The notes: generated from the letters alone by a model not told the origin. Positions 10,208 to 23,710 are shown, numbered from the stretch's first letter. The stretch: 64,000 nt of DNA from Liquidambar formosana (GCA_039720395.1 CM077832.1:930001-994000), one strand, 5' to 3'. Numbers and translations are program-made.

Positions 10208-12921
10208 ATGGGGTTTTGGGGGACGAGAGTGATGCAGATAGTGAAGAAGCACGACTCAGGAGGTCTTGTGTGGAAGAGGATAAAGCTCACTACCACCAGG
10301 AAAGCCAACGCCAAGAAGCGACTTCTCCGGGTTTGGCAGGTCTCTCTCTCCTCGCACAAAGTTAGGTTTTTTTTATTTATTGTTATTTAATTATGTGAGT
10401 ATTTCAACATTCACAATGAATGCCAATGGAAACATAGCATGCTGATCTTCGAAGCAAAAAAAAAAAACCCTTAACAATGCTGGGGTTTCTATGTGAGGCC
10501 TCACTACTTCATTTTTATTCTACCTTCCGTTTGATTCATGGGAAAACATAAGAAAAGAAATGTAAACGAAGTTTTGAATCTTATGTTTACTGTTTTTCTC
10601 ATATTGGTCTTTTGAAAAATCGAAAAACCCAGCTCTATTAAGCCAAATAGTTGTGCTAGGCTCAGTTGATTGGGTTTTGGGGGGTTACCCGTGGTCCCAA
10701 ATAATGAAGAATCTAGAACCCATACTTAGGTTCTGTTATTTTCCTTCATTTCATCAACTAACAAACAAGGCATTAGTGTGTAGCCCATTGTCCTGTAATT
10801 GTAGAATAACTTGGGTTCTTTTTAATTTGAGGTGTGGATCAGTTCAATTTTTCAATCAAAAATAGAATGTACCTTTCAATATATGTTTTGATTAGGTTGT
10901 CAGAATAATTTTTCATTCCACTCTAATGAAATTTGTTGAGAATTTTTTAGGAATGAAAGTTGAGGTAATCCAAGATTTGGGAATTTCCGATTGAACTTAA
11001 CATTGTAGGTAACATAACTTGTTTATTTTCGGTATATGAGGATGGGATGTTCGGTAGAAATAAATAGGGCATGGTTAATGGGTTCAACACTTATAGGCTG
11101 ATATAGTTTGATAATTCCATCCATGTTGGTGGATGTTTTAACAATGAGGTAAATGGTGTAAGAAACAACTGTTGAATTTGGAGTTGCTAGTTTCCTTACA
11201 TTAGGGATTTAGGGGATCTATCCATGTTTAGCAATTGTGTGTTTTTTTTATATCTCATATGTAGAATTTTCTCAAGTTTTGCCACCATATGTTGCATTGT
11301 CGCTCTTAAACCTTAATAAAGTAGGGCTATCCAGTTAGCAGCTGTTGTAAACCAATTCTAACCACTCTTTTATAAACCAATGCTAACCACTCTTTTATCA
11401 ATATTGTCGCTCTTCTCATATTTTCTTACTTGTTATGAAAAATAAGTTGGAAGGGAATCCGCTCCTTTAATTTTTTTTCCCCTTTTCTTTTTGGTGCTTC
11501 ACCTGTCTCTACTCTCTAAATAGTGGGCCATTTTTGCATGTGTTTGTGGATGGACTAGAGTTTTACAGGAGATTTTACTTCTTCTTTGAAGTTTTATGTT
11601 TTACAATAAACTGCAACTTAGACCATTATCTGGCGAGTGGTCACAAGAGAATGTGATAATGAAAGAGCCAGATCTTGAGAATGTTTTATCCATTGGTGTC
11701 TATCTTCTTGCTATATTTTCTACATAACTCTTTTGGCTAAATAAGTTCCAAGTGAGCTATTCACCAATAGATAGGTCATGTAAAGCCTCTTTTTAGATGC
11801 ATGGATCTCTTATTTTTGAAGCGGTTGCCTAAGATTTTCCAAATTCATAGATGTTGTATATTCCCAGAGCATAAGTTTTACAAGGAAAGAAAATAATTAA
11901 TGAAAAGGATTTTATTTTTAGTTTTTCAGAATATTAGCTATTATTTTTTTTTAAGAAAGAAAATTAAAATAAAACTTATTTTGCCTTAAGTGGAGCTGTA
12001 GCTTTGATACTCTTTAATTCTTGTTGATGGGAATTTATGTTGCTCATTTATTTTCATTTTGATGCATGTAAGTCATTTTAATATATCATGGAAACACTGG
12101 ATGATTTTGCCAAACTATCCGATTGTCCTGATTTTAATTATATCTACGAAAGCTTGACTTGAGCCTTCTTATTTTTCCTTTAGAACTATGTAACATAGAG
12201 TGATGCAAACCAGTGGACTGATTTCATTTCTTAACCAATTATAATGTGTTTGCATTGTTCTCCTCTTTGCACCCTTTGTCATAAAAATCTGTGTTTGCAC
12301 TTAGATTAGATACTTCATGTTTCTTAATCCGTGGAGTAGTGCAAATATGGGTATTTGCCAATTGAGTTTCATTTTGTAGTAGCCACAAAGCTAAGAATTT
12401 TAGTTTCTAAACAACCTAAGAGTAGGATGCCCCAGTCAGAAAGATGTTAATGTGATTCTCCAAACAAAACTAATAACAATAACATGTCCTTCACTCGTTC
12501 TGATCTATTTAATATTCTTCCTTAGTCTATTCCCATTAACATTCCATTTATGTGTTTCTATATACGTATTATTTGCTTAAACGGGCTATCATAATTCGTG
12601 AGTGGAACAACAAATATATGGGATAAATTGTGGATGTTGGTGACAGCATATGATGTTAAAAAATGCCCTTATCATTTAAGTTGTAAATTCAATAGCAATA
12701 TTATCCCTGCATCGGTCATGGTAACATGCGCAATTGCTTTTTATTTAACATCCAGGTGTTTTATTTTTTCACCCCTGATATATTAACGATTCTACAAATG
12801 TTTATCTTATGTTCTGGTAATGCTCTTACAGAATGAAGCTGTCTTGAAGGCTTGTGCTGAACCACCACCTTCAAAAACTTCAGTCACTGGTTCTGCTGGA
12901 ATTGCGATGACCCAGTCTTAA
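10208..12921 (+). CDS. Small conserved basic plant protein, 73 aa, function unknown
   Basis: Two exons, 10208-10339 (44 codons, ending RVWQ) and 12832-12921 (NEAVLKACAEPPP... to TAA), are joined in phase 0 across a 2.49-kb intron with donor CAG/GTCTCT and acceptor CTTACAG. The protein starts MGFWGTRVMQIVKKHDSGG and is strongly basic in the middle (KRIK, RKANAKKRLLR). It ends with a Pro/Ser/Thr tail. It has no membrane segment or signal peptide that I can see. I recall near-identical short proteins in many plants, annotated only as uncharacterised. The ATG follows a GA-rich leader. Intron 1 contains no other gene; its 12598-12786 ORF is chance. Confidence 0.8.
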
Positions 12922-14610
12922 CTCTTGACCCGCAGACTGGGTAAGAGCATGAGATAAGCCTGAAGGATGGCTCATGGTTTCAAGTTTTGTGAAGTTGAAA
13001 TTTTGGTGTCCCTGTACGCAGTTGTCAAATAGGGCACTGTTCTTCGATTATTAAAAGTTCAAAACGGTTATTGATGTGTTGACATTCTTTATTATTATAA
13101 ATTGGTGCACCAGTTTTTTCTGTTGGGTAAGTGTCTGTTTTGGCCTTGCATCACCGCGGCAACTCTCCAATGAAAATAGTTGTATTTAATTCATGCTATT
13201 CCTTTACAAAGTGTCCATAGCCTTGCATTTTGTTTTGGATTGCTTCTCAATATTACCACATAAAACATCAAACACATTTGCAAAACAGACTGCATTTCTT
13301 CACTTACTACAGGTTGTGCTCAGAACATTACGAAGCACTGCATATGTTGGGTGTTATTTTGTGATAGTGTTTGGGTCTAGGAGGTGGATGCTCGAGATTG
13401 GTAGTTGGAAGGAAATTATGATTTGGATGAAGTAACTTGATATAATGACGCTGTTGAGAAACCACATTTTCTTTCATTCACTGAGTGGATCTCGATTGGA
13501 TATTCGTGGAAGGCAACTTGTTACCCAACACACTATTTGGAACTAGTTATCAGGCCTAGGGATGTCGAACCCAAATGGTACATGTTACCCAACCGATGTG
13601 GAGTGACAACATGCAATTCTGAGGATTGATTGATGGTGGATAGGAATGGATCAATTTTTTTCCCCTTTCAATGCAAACATGTGATACTACCAGTTTTTGT
13701 GTCTTTGATTTCTTGGTTATCAAAGTAATGGTAGAGATGATTTTGATAATATTCTTTCTAAAAAGGAAAAAACTCAATAAAGGGGGACACCAAATTTCTT
13801 CCATCCGCCGTTCTATAATAGTATAGATGATTAGGCATTTAAGCTTGTTTATAGCTTGCTTGTGAAAATAGTGTTTCCCATCGCCCACACTTTTTTTTCT
13901 TTGGTATCACTTATAGGTAGGTTCCTCCACCTAGTAATATTTATCACATCCAACAAGGTTTAAGTTTCAAACTCGAAACATTCCCTTGAAGAGAAGGAAA
14001 GATATAGCACTTAGATTACAAGACTGGGCTATACACTTCGATTATTACTCTTTAAAATACTCTTTTTAGAGATAAATTTTAAAAAATCAAAATTCAAAAA
14101 TCAAATGGGAGGGGACACAAACATCACCACACACAACAAAAAAAAAGGGGGTGGGCAGTTGGTTTTGGAGCTGCTCTACGACCACATAGGCACATAAAAA
14201 TGGGATGCAATCCCTCCGTGCAAGGTAATGAATGCCTTTTTGTAATATCAAGACAGCCGACCATATGAACCTAATCACTAGAAGATGCCGTCCATGTCTC
14301 ATAGAGTGCATTATGTACCTAATACAGTTTTGTTGGTATGATTGACCTTCCTATGGGGTAAGGTTGCTAAAGCAAATAAAATACTTCCTAATGAACGAAT
14401 TTTTGTGGCCTACCACGACGGCTAGGCCCACTCCCACTTTCATTTTTTGACCAAAGTTAAGAGGCAGCAAGTCAGCAATACACGCCACCACCTAGATCAT
14501 TGCATTTTCTTCCCTTCTCTCTTAGCGGCTGGGTGACGTGAAATTCTAGTTGCGTAAACTGATTGAATGATTTCAATACCACTGCCACAAGAAACTCAGG
14601 TCGCTTGTTT
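12922..14610. other. Intergenic, 3' flank of the 73-aa gene
   Basis: About 1.7 kb of spacer following the stop at 12921. The reading frames here have no recognisable domain. No RNA gene or clear transposon end was seen. Confidence 0.45.
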
Positions 14611-15190
14611 TCCTCCTTTCTGGTTTTGAAACATCCCCCCCAACCTAATGGCGAATCAATCATCATCATTATTATTATTTTTATTTATTTATTTATTTTT
14701 AAGCCATCTCCCACTTCACATCAAGTATGTCCGAGTAGTTAGTTTCAAGAGAAAATAAAAAGTCAAAAATAAAGTTTTTGCATTGTAAGGAAAATGCTGT
14801 TTTCACCAATTCTCTTTTCTCTTTTTTGGTTTTGAAACATCCCCCCAACCTAATGGCGAATCAATCATCATTTTTTTTTTTTTAAAGCCGTCTCCTACTT
14901 CACATCAAATATGTCCGAGTAGTAGTTAGCTTCAAGAGAAAATAAGAAGTCGAAGATAAATTTTTTACATTGTAAGGAAAATGCTGCTTTCACCAAATCT
15001 CTTTCCTCCTTTCTGGTTTTGAAACATCCCCCCAACCTAATGGCAAATCAATCATCAATTTTTTTTTTTTTAAGCCGTCTCCCACTTCACATCAAATATA
15101 TCCGAGTAGTAGTTAGCTTCAAGAGAAAATAAGAAGTCGAAGATAAAGTTTTTGCATTGTAAGAAAAATGCTGCTTTCACCAATTCTCTA
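14611..15190. repeat. Three-copy tandem repeat, unit about 190 bp
   Basis: The marker TGGTTTTGAAACATCCCCCC, followed by AACCTAATGGC(G/A)AATCAATC, occurs at about 14620, 14827 and 15014. Each is followed by a T-rich spacer, then CATC/CGTCTCC(C/T)ACTTCACATCAA, a (A/T)TCCGAGTAGT motif, AAGAGAAAATAA and CATTGTAAG(G/A)AAAATGCTG. Copies 2 and 3 resemble each other more than copy 1. Period differences come mostly from the (T)n/(ATT)n spacer. No coding capacity was seen. Confidence 0.85.
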
Positions 15191-15473
15191 GTTGTACTAA
15201 CTTGAGAGAAAGTAAAAGGTTCACTTAACATCTCCGATAGATCTAGCTAATTCCTTAAAATAAGGTTAACTCATCGCCCATTTCACATCAACTACGCTTC
15301 AAGTAGATCTAGAGTTAGTAGTTATTTCCCAAAGAAAAATGTCGAACCAAAAACTTTTTTGCTTCTCAAAACATTAGCTCGTTTCCAAAACATTAATTCG
15401 TTCTTGCTGAACAAACTCCAGAAATCGAGTATATTAGTATGATGTTTTTTGGAAACGAATTCTGTGTAAGAAA

Positions 15474-15504
<31 letters not shown>

Positions 15505-17446
15505 TATAATAGTTTTTGAAGACACTTTTCTACACAATTTTTTGCATTGTTTTCCATTTTCTACCACTCCGAGAGCATACGACTTTTTTTTGTAAAACAA
15601 GGCTAAACAGGGAGTCAATTTTGGAAGCCTTCAACTGCTTGTTTGGTACAAAAACCATGTTGTTTTCATGAGACCAAAAGAGATATACTGTTCATGTAGA
15701 GAGTTCATCTAGAGGAACACCACTTAGATACATATAATTGAAAAGGAAACTGATCCTTTCATGGTAAAACCAGTATTTTCAATTTCAAATTTTTTTTTCT
15801 TTTGATTGAAAATTCGGGTATTAATCAATTACTTAATTATAGAAAATCATTTAAATGCCGTCCTGTATATGTGCATTACATGTGTTGGCCATGTGAGGTG
15901 TCTCTTGCCAACAAATTCAAGCCTTTCAGGTAATGCCGTAATGGCACCCTTTTGATAATCTGCATATATAATCTGATCATACATTATCTTTATCTTTATT
16001 CTTATTTTTTGGTTCTCCGGGCATCTTCTGATAATATAAGTATCTGACATAATATTTTTTAAAACCATTTCTAATATTTAATATTTATTTATTTATTAAT
16101 TTTCCTTTGGATGGTGGGGAAACATATATCTATATCTATCTATATATATATATATATATATGAAGTGGGAGAGTAATGGGTTGTTGAATATACCATGAAT
16201 GTCTCTCCCACCTTGTCTCTATTGAGTGACACAAAGAATCTTATCCTTAACCCCCATGAAGTGTGTTGCAGTATCCAACACTAGAACCATATAGAAAAAA
16301 ACCCCTTTGTTCCTTGTTCTTGGCACCCAGCACAAACCACCACCATCCTTCAGAACAAAACATATTAATTTACTTGGAATCATTTCCAACTCAACCAAAT
16401 ATATAAACCACTTCCATCTCTGCAATTGGAGAATCTCCCTAGTTTTTTATATTTAATTCAAATTGATAATTTGCCAATAATAAAGTCATAAAGATTCGAT
16501 CGGCGCACGGGGAAGCATTTTACTAGGGTGGGTATTAAGTTCCATGTGCAGATGCTTATTGGCAGAGCATCAGCTTTGTGTTCATGGTAGTGTGCTGGCT
16601 GCTTTCCCATGAGGGATCTCTTTTCACAAAGGCAAAGATTTGATAACACAGACCCATCTTGCCTTCTTTTCTAGGATGCTCTTTTCTCTTTTTTCTCTAA
16701 AAATCATTTGCCTTTTGTTAATAACAGCTTTAGATACTGAGAAGTAATCAGTGCTGCCTCTTTCTGTCTCACTTTGATTGTTTTAATATTTGGTATCATT
16801 GTTAAAGCAAGTAAAGGTCATTAGTCAGTGTTGATCTCGAAAGCAGTTTTCGAGAAAGGGGTGAGCAACTACTCTCAAGGCATGCACTCACGCTTGATAC
16901 TTCTAGTCTTTTTATCAATGCACCTCACAATGAACCCTAATGGTTGAGGGAACTAGGGAAGTAAGAAAGGAATAATACTTATATTTGTCAATTTTCAGGA
17001 TTGCTTTCAAAAGAGCACAAAATCTCTCCTCTCTTTTTTCTTTTTCATTTTTTTCTCTTTTGGGATGAATACAAATTCTCCTTTTCACCTGGTGCAAAAT
17101 AAAAAATGTAAAGGTCATTACCAAATGTTAGTCTTGCGGAAAGAGTGTTTTGGGAAGGATGAATTGGAGACGTCCGTATATTTTTATATTTTTTTTGCAC
17201 GAAGTGGTTGCTTTCAAGACTCAAACCTCCTTGCTGATCATGCTTTTTAAGTATTGAAGGTCTTTTCCATTGGAAAATGACTCATAATTGTTAGAGCGAG
17301 AAAGGAACCAATACATAAATTTGGGAATTTTTAAATTGCTCTCAAAAGCACAAAATCCCCTTCAATATCTTATACAAGACTATCCTCAGTTAAGTTCAAT
17401 GCTCTCTCATACAAGAAAATGAACAAAAACCAGAACCAACACAGGC
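15191..17446. other. Intergenic, 3' flank of the NAC gene
   Basis: Spacer with (AT)n microsatellites at about 15482-15508 and 16141-16161 and T-rich tracts. No gene or RNA is supported; all reading frames are short and without recognisable domains. Confidence 0.45.
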
Positions 17447-18378
17447 TTAGGCACTGCTTTCTTCCTGATCTGATTCATTAGAAGAGACCTCAGTGATCCC
17501 ACTAGAGCCTGATGAAGATGGTTGAGGAGGACCAGAATCAGAACTGTATTGTTCCATCATAAAATCAATGCAATTGGGGCCAATCACTTCAGTATCCTTA
17601 GTTTTCCTTTTCTTTTGAAATACGCGGTAGACTACCCAATCTTCCATTTCCACCATTGATTCCTACATATATAAATTGGATACCAAAAACCATCAAATCA
17701 CAAAAATTAGAGAAAAATAAATTAAATGGGCAAATGGGTATAGAGTTTCAAAGTCAAATTGGAAAAATAAAGGGAGATTAGCTATATATACATAAATAAA
17801 ATAAAAAAAGGTAGCTTTTTCATTCTATATTACCCACCTGGGTTGAGATGGGTGTTGTTCCAGAGCCCCCAAGGCAATATTCATGGATGACCCAACGGGT
17901 TCTAGACGCATGGGGACGCTTCCCTTCATAAAAAACCATAGTTTTTTTCCTCCCTACTGCTTGGTTACTTCCAGAAGCAACAATTTGCTTGTCTTTGCCA
18001 ACAACCTTCCAATACCCAGACCCAGTTGGTCTTTTGCATCTGCTCCAATTCCCTTTTCTCTTGCTGAAGTAATATCTCCTTTCCTTCAAATCACCTAAAC
18101 CCAAAAATAAATAAATAAATAAATCCAAAAAAAAAAAAAATCAAAAACCTCCTATGCTATACAGGATGTTTTTGAAATTCTCGAGATATCACCTAACCTG
18201 GCAACCCCCAAGGTTCAGTTTGAAAAACGTCGAACTCTGGAATGACTGATGCGGGCAATGGAAGAGATAAGGCCTTGCGCTTCAAATAATGAACGACGAG
18301 TTCTTCATCTGTAGGATGAAATCGAAATCCAATAGGCAATTTCAGATCTCCATTGCTAACAAAGTTTGGCTTCTCCAT
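17447..18378 (-). CDS. NAC-domain transcription factor, 217 aa (NAC083/VNI2-like group)
   Basis: Exons are 18198-18378, 17838-18094 and 17447-17662. The splice phases and the exon 1/exon 2 split within the NAC domain are typical of the family. Subdomain A is [19 protein letters not shown]. Subdomain B ends in EPWGLPG. Subdomains C and D cover [24 protein letters not shown] and [15 protein letters not shown], and E covers [12 protein letters not shown]. The DNA-binding domain is complete (about residues 14-140). The C-terminal activation/regulatory part is short (about 70 aa), acidic and Ser-rich, ending [10 protein letters not shown]. Local similarity ([11 protein letters not shown], short tail) recalls the ANAC083/ANAC041 group, whose best-known member VNI2 modulates xylem differentiation and senescence; orthology is not established. 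It has a nuclear role. No transmembrane tail is present. Confidence 0.93.
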
Positions 18379-18492
18379 GTCCCAAAAACCCCTTAATACT
18401 CACCTAAAATTTATTTTTTATTTTTTATTTTTTTCCTCCTCAACGAAGTCGAGGCTAGATTGAATCAAAGCACACCGTGTCGGGTTGTAGTG

Positions 18493-18503
18493 TTTATATA
18501 TAG
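18493..18503 (-). promoter_or_regulatory. TATA box of the NAC gene
   Basis: CTATATATAAA on the - strand lies about 115 bp upstream of the ATG at 18378, a normal distance allowing an 85-bp leader. Confidence 0.55.
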
Positions 18504-18815
18504 CGCACGAGAGAAAAGGGGAGAAAGGAGAACCATAGAAAGAAAAAAGGCAGGGGAGAGTTTGTGTGGCATTGTGGGCTTGGAGTGGGTGAAGGAAGGA
18601 TTCGCTTTATATAGATAGAGAATAGAATAGATGAGAAGAGAGAGACAAGAGAGGAACTCCTACTCCTACTCCAACTCCTATAAGGAGTCGAACTCCTTAT
18701 TTGACTTGGAGTGCTTTTTGTTTTGACGGTCGTACGTACAAACGTGTAACACATCCAAAGGCCCAAATGATTTGTAACGGTCAATAAGCATGCGGTCGGG
18801 CTCCGTAAGGGATTT

Positions 18816-19023
18816 GGATTCAGTGTTGAGCTGAGTATGATGCCGAGCTAATCTTAGTCGTTCATCTTAATTTTAAACGATTGATATTGAAATATAAAAA
18901 TGTTATTTTTATAAGAACATTTTGATAACTTTATCAACTCCAATCTCAATCGTCCAAAACTGAGATGAACGACTAAGATGAGTTTAACATCGTACTGAGC
19001 TTTTTAAGCTCAGCACTGAATTC
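18816..19023. mobile_element. Foldback MITE upstream of the NAC gene
   Basis: The left arm (from GGATTCAGTGTTGAGCTGAG at 18816) is an imperfect reverse complement of the right arm (ending GCTCAGCACTGAATTC at 19023). Arms include matching TTAGTCGTTCATCT blocks and extend nearly to a centre at about 18920, giving a hairpin of some 208 bp. No coding capacity. A clear target duplication was not identified. It lies about 440 bp upstream of the NAC start codon. Confidence 0.75.
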
Positions 19024-22000
19024 TCTCCCCTATGTGAGTCCCCTGTTTTTTCTTTTTTTAATTGTGGTGCGCTGAGCTCATTGGGGGATTCATGGATTAA
19101 CCATTCATAGGCTTTTACCCAAAAAAAAAATTGGGAAAATGAAAAGAAAAAAATTTCAGATGCCTTACTTATGGCCTAAGGGATCGAATTAATTGTCACA
19201 AAATATCGACTTGATTAGATGGATTTTAATAATTGAATCCTATAAAAGAAGTTCTAATAACCTTTTTCAGAATAGTATCCGAATGAAGAGGTAGATGTAA
19301 GCTGATTTATTACACAAGTGATTTTCGGATTTTTTTTTCCTTTTTATTTTGGGAGTAGAGCACAAGTGATTTCTTAGTATTAATCCATAGATACTAATCA
19401 TCGACATTATGTGCCGCATTCATCTGGAGTGGAGCTGATCCCTCGATATTTAATCGACCTTCCTTAAGGCCTAAGGAATTCTTCAACCATTTGGAATTAT
19501 TTTGCATCAAAAAGGTTTTAGATGGATAAATTAGACAATATTCATTTTTGGATAACCGGGTGTAAAATCGGCCCCTCGATCGAATTTGTTCCTATTATTG
19601 TTAGGAATGGTTTTCATGGAGAATTTGTTCCTGTTATTGTTAGGAATGGAATTCATACAGGTGTAGAATTTATTGATTCCTTGTCTAGAAATTGGAATCG
19701 TAATGAAGTAATTAGTAGCTTTAATAGCTTCCTTATTTAATATGGGGAATGCTTTAGTTTTTTTTATAGCAGAATTCACACTGTTAAGGAATAGTCTTCA
19801 TATGGCTTGGTTAAGAGAAGTTATGAAGGTGCAACCTAAAAATGATTCTTAGGGGGGGCAGTAATTAACACCATTCCAAAAGAGCATAATTAGAATTGGA
19901 GTATCATTAATTTTAATAAAGATTTCTTTTTACGGGCAGCCAAATTTGACAAAATAATGATTTCTCTTAGGAAAGCTAATAGGACTACGGATAATTTAGT
20001 TAATATGGGTCTTTGTGGTACTTGAAAATTTCTTTGCGAAAACTTGATTTTGTATAAGGATTTGAAATGCTATCTTAACATAAAATGGAGACGGGATCAA
20101 TTGTGACAAAATTCAATTTGTTCAGGTGATTTTAGCCACTTGTATCCTATGAAAAGATTTTCTACCTAACTTCAAATTGAAATTAAAACCGTTTTAACAC
20201 AAATGACGAAAGGGACTTCGACTTAAGAATAAGAGATCTCGAGTTCAAATATTTACCCCCTCATTTTAGGTGCATGGGCTTACATATGGATTATGCTTCG
20301 CGTGAAACTAGTTTGGGCCCAAAATCAGCCTTAACGGGTATAGAACTATGATACCCTCGTTTGGTCAAAAAAAAAAAAAAAAAAAGAGGAAGAAGAAGAA
20401 GAATAAGAAGAAGAAGAAGAAAGAATTTTAGCACCCCCTACTACTACTACCCTAACCATGAGTCACTGCATAGTCCCACCCCCATTCGTGGAAAAGGGGG
20501 AAGAAAATCAACATCACCATGGAGGAAAAGATAAACTTGAAGAGCTAACTCATGCGTGCAATATTGCATTTGTACCCGCGTGGTTCATGTGTGCAATATA
20601 GGATTTATACCCGCGTGGTTCCTCGTACAAGCTTTGAATGGTTGACGCTAAAATGATTTTTTTTCACAGTAAACCTCACGTGACAATTACTATACACGGT
20701 ATCATTGAACTACTATGAAACTTCCACTTTAGTCTTTCTTTTTTTTTTTTTTTTTTTTTTTTGGGTTATTGATGTGAAGTATGGCACTCACTAACCTAGT
20801 GTTATCAATAACTATTTTGAAAAATAAGGCCAAAGGACAATGGTAGTGGCTTAGTGCTGGACGTCCTATCAAATATTTTTAGGGATTATTACCTTTTTAG
20901 TTTGGTCCCATTTTTTATTTGCTTTTTTGTCCTTCGTAGTAGTTTTTTTTTTTTTTTTTTTTTTGGGGGGTATAAAGTGTCAAAGGCTATGGTATCAAAA
21001 GATGACACTATGCCCTCTTCCGTATAAGAAAAAAGAGTGAGGAGTGAGGAGTGAAATTAACGACAAATAACCTATTCACATGTAACCGATCGAGGGAGGT
21101 GAAGTGCATTTTTAAACCGCAAGGGATAAGTTGAAAAACAGGTTTGACTTAAAGGGTGAAAGTGTAATTTTCTTAATTTTTTACTTGTTTCACAAGTAAA
21201 ATACAAACTCACATGAACCCCACTTTATGAGAGAGACCAAAAAAAATTGATGAAAGGATAAACATTTTCTAAAAATTAAATATGTTGTTTGAAGACTTGA
21301 AGTAGTGAAAAAAAGAATATTAACATGATATACATTGTTGACCCATTTCGTAATAGGGTAAGGTTTTAGGGTCAAGTGGTGTTCTAACATAGTATTAAAG
21401 GTCTGATCTCTAGTAGGTATTGGTTTCAAGTCTTCACACCTTCTCTTCCCCTTATTCATTTATCCCTTCATACCGTTTATCGGTTCAACTCAATCTAAAT
21501 CATTGTCGTGTATTGGTCTCTCCATGTGCAAGTAAGAGTCTCTCGTAAGGGAGAGTATTAGCTTAATATGTATTGTTGACCCATTTTCTAATAACTTAAG
21601 CTTTTGAGGTCAAATAGTGTTGTAACAAAGAAGATGCTATCTAAGTTAGATGGTAAATCTCATGAGGCTATGTCCTACACTTGATTTTAAATTTTCATAT
21701 ATACCCCCTATATTTTTGTACATGAATTTCGTTCTTCTTTGTCTTTTTTTGGTTACGTTGGTTTTTATAAGATTGTATATGAATTTCTCGTCCAATACAA
21801 AAATTGACTAAAAAAACCCAATAATAATAATGAGAAGCGACAAAATGGCTTATGAATACTCTCTAACAAAAAGAGATGAGAAAATGGGTAATTCGAGTGA
21901 GTTTGGGTTTCCACTGGTTTCCCCCAAAGACAAGATTGAAGGCCAAAATAGAAGAGATGTCGGTCAAATCGTACCTCATCCGTAGAAGGGCAGTGCAAGT

Positions 22001-22883
22001 CAACGGCCAACCACAAGGTATTACGCTTCTTTGAAAACTTTGGAAGAATTCACAACACCTCTAGATGCGTGTTTGAACACATTTATTTATTTTTGACCTT
22101 TAAATCTCTATTCCCCGCTTTCTTCCTTGAAGCTAGAGGATGGCCAATGGCCATGTCGAGAATGGGGGAGTCTGTCCTTGAAATTGACACTGCCCCTGTC
22201 AGGCCACCATTTTTCTCTATCTACTTTATATTATCGGCAGCCTATCCTTCTAGGGTAACAACACTTGTTTTGTCCTCTTCAATAGGGGTACCTGGGTCAT
22301 TTTATCAACTAGGGTTGTTTGTGGCTGCTCTCCTCTGTGATCCTTGAATCTACAACTTTTGCAGTCGCCTGCAGCATAGATCTTGCTACCTACTCATACC
22401 ACTACACAACACACCTTAATTCTTTCACTAACTTGGCACCAGCATTTCAATGGATCACATTTCCTTTTTCTTTTTCCTTTCTTTCCCCAAAATCAGAGTA
22501 ATTTTAATAATACACAAAGCTAGAGTAATTTTAGCGACTCACTGTTATGTCTGCCATCCATTAGCATGTGCTGGTTACACATCTACCTGAAAGTCAAAGC
22601 GTCAAGGGTTAATCACAAAGGAGAGGTGATAATCAACCGGTGCATGTGCTTATATTACGTTTGCATTGAATTAGAATTTGAAAATTTGTGAGTAGGATTC
22701 ACGGCCTGAAAGTCTTACGTCCCGTTAGATACGCAAGATCTTGATGCCCAACAAGAATGAAATTTGCATAATAAAGTCACATTTATTTCAATTTGACAAT
22801 TTGTTTTTTTTTTTTTTCCGTCTCCTTACCTTTGCAGAAAAGAAGTAAACAGTCCTTGCTTTCAATGACGTGGTGATTACGTG
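19024..22883. other. Intergenic with short local duplications
   Basis: No gene is supported. Two neighbouring copies of TTGTTCCT(A/G)TTATTGTTAGG lie at about 19588 and 19624. A doubled TACCCGCGTGGTTC motif lies at about 20575 and 20610. Long poly-A or poly-T runs occur near 20370, 20740 and 20945, with an AAG-rich patch after 20385. The 22069-22501 reading frames are hydrophobic but match no family I know. Confidence 0.45.
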
Positions 22884-23148
22884 CAGTGGCGGAGCCGAGA
22901 ATTGGGTTCATAGGGGTCAAACTTTAAAAGAAAAGTTGTGAATGAGTGAGAATTGAGAGTGAATGTTTATGAAACCTTAAAAACTTATGAGATGTATTCA
23001 TATAATTGGATAAAAATAGGTCAAAACACAGAATTTCAAGAGGGCTAAAATTATATTACTTTCAAAAATACCTTAGTATAAAATCTAAATAAAAGGAATT
23101 TCAGCAGGGTCAAATGACCCCTTTGGGCTCCACTCGGCTCCACCTCTG
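22884..23148. mobile_element. MITE with CAGTGGCGGAGCC-type ends
   Basis: The left end CAGTGGCGGAGCCGAG (22884) matches the reverse complement of the right end, CAGAGGTGGAGCCGAG. The similarity continues inward through a GGGGTCA block on both sides. Length is about 265 bp, AT-rich and non-coding. CAGTGGCGGAGC-type termini are common in plant MITEs. The superfamily is not assigned because no clean target duplication was found. Confidence 0.65.
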
Positions 23149-23710
23149 ATTCCGTGTTAGTTGCTACACGTCCTTCTAATGTGGCCACGCCACGAAATAA
23201 CTACATCATTTGATAAATCAAAGTTAGGAAAAATGTGATAAGGATAACATTAAGGTAGGAGGCTGCTTCAATTCTTAGTTTTGGGTAACATATGGCTCCT
23301 TATTTTATAGTCCCGATCAAATAAAAACGTGTTAATATAAATTATATCAACACTATGTAATTCCATGCATTAACTTAATGTATTCCGTAACCCACTAATG
23401 CATAAGATACAACCTTCAATATGGGTGTTGATATAAGCACATTTTTTACCTAACCATAATCCACTTATTTTATTTTTATTTTTATACCTTTAACATTATT
23501 GGACCGATCATCCAAACATGGTCAATTGGGAATTGAGAATTTGAGACTGACGTGCAGGGTCAGAGCTGGGCTGGACCTCAGTATCCACTTTCTCGGCCTC
23601 AAATAAAGAAGTACTTACAAACCTGATCCATGGACAAGAATTAAACGCCATTTATACCTTAAGCCCAAGCAAGCGTCTCGTCAACTGTTTTCCTTGCAAG
23701 TTCAGAAAAG

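Noticed and set aside
13556..13888. 110-codon - strand ORF
   Set aside because: Alternative start, no domain, AT-rich composition; no support as a gene.
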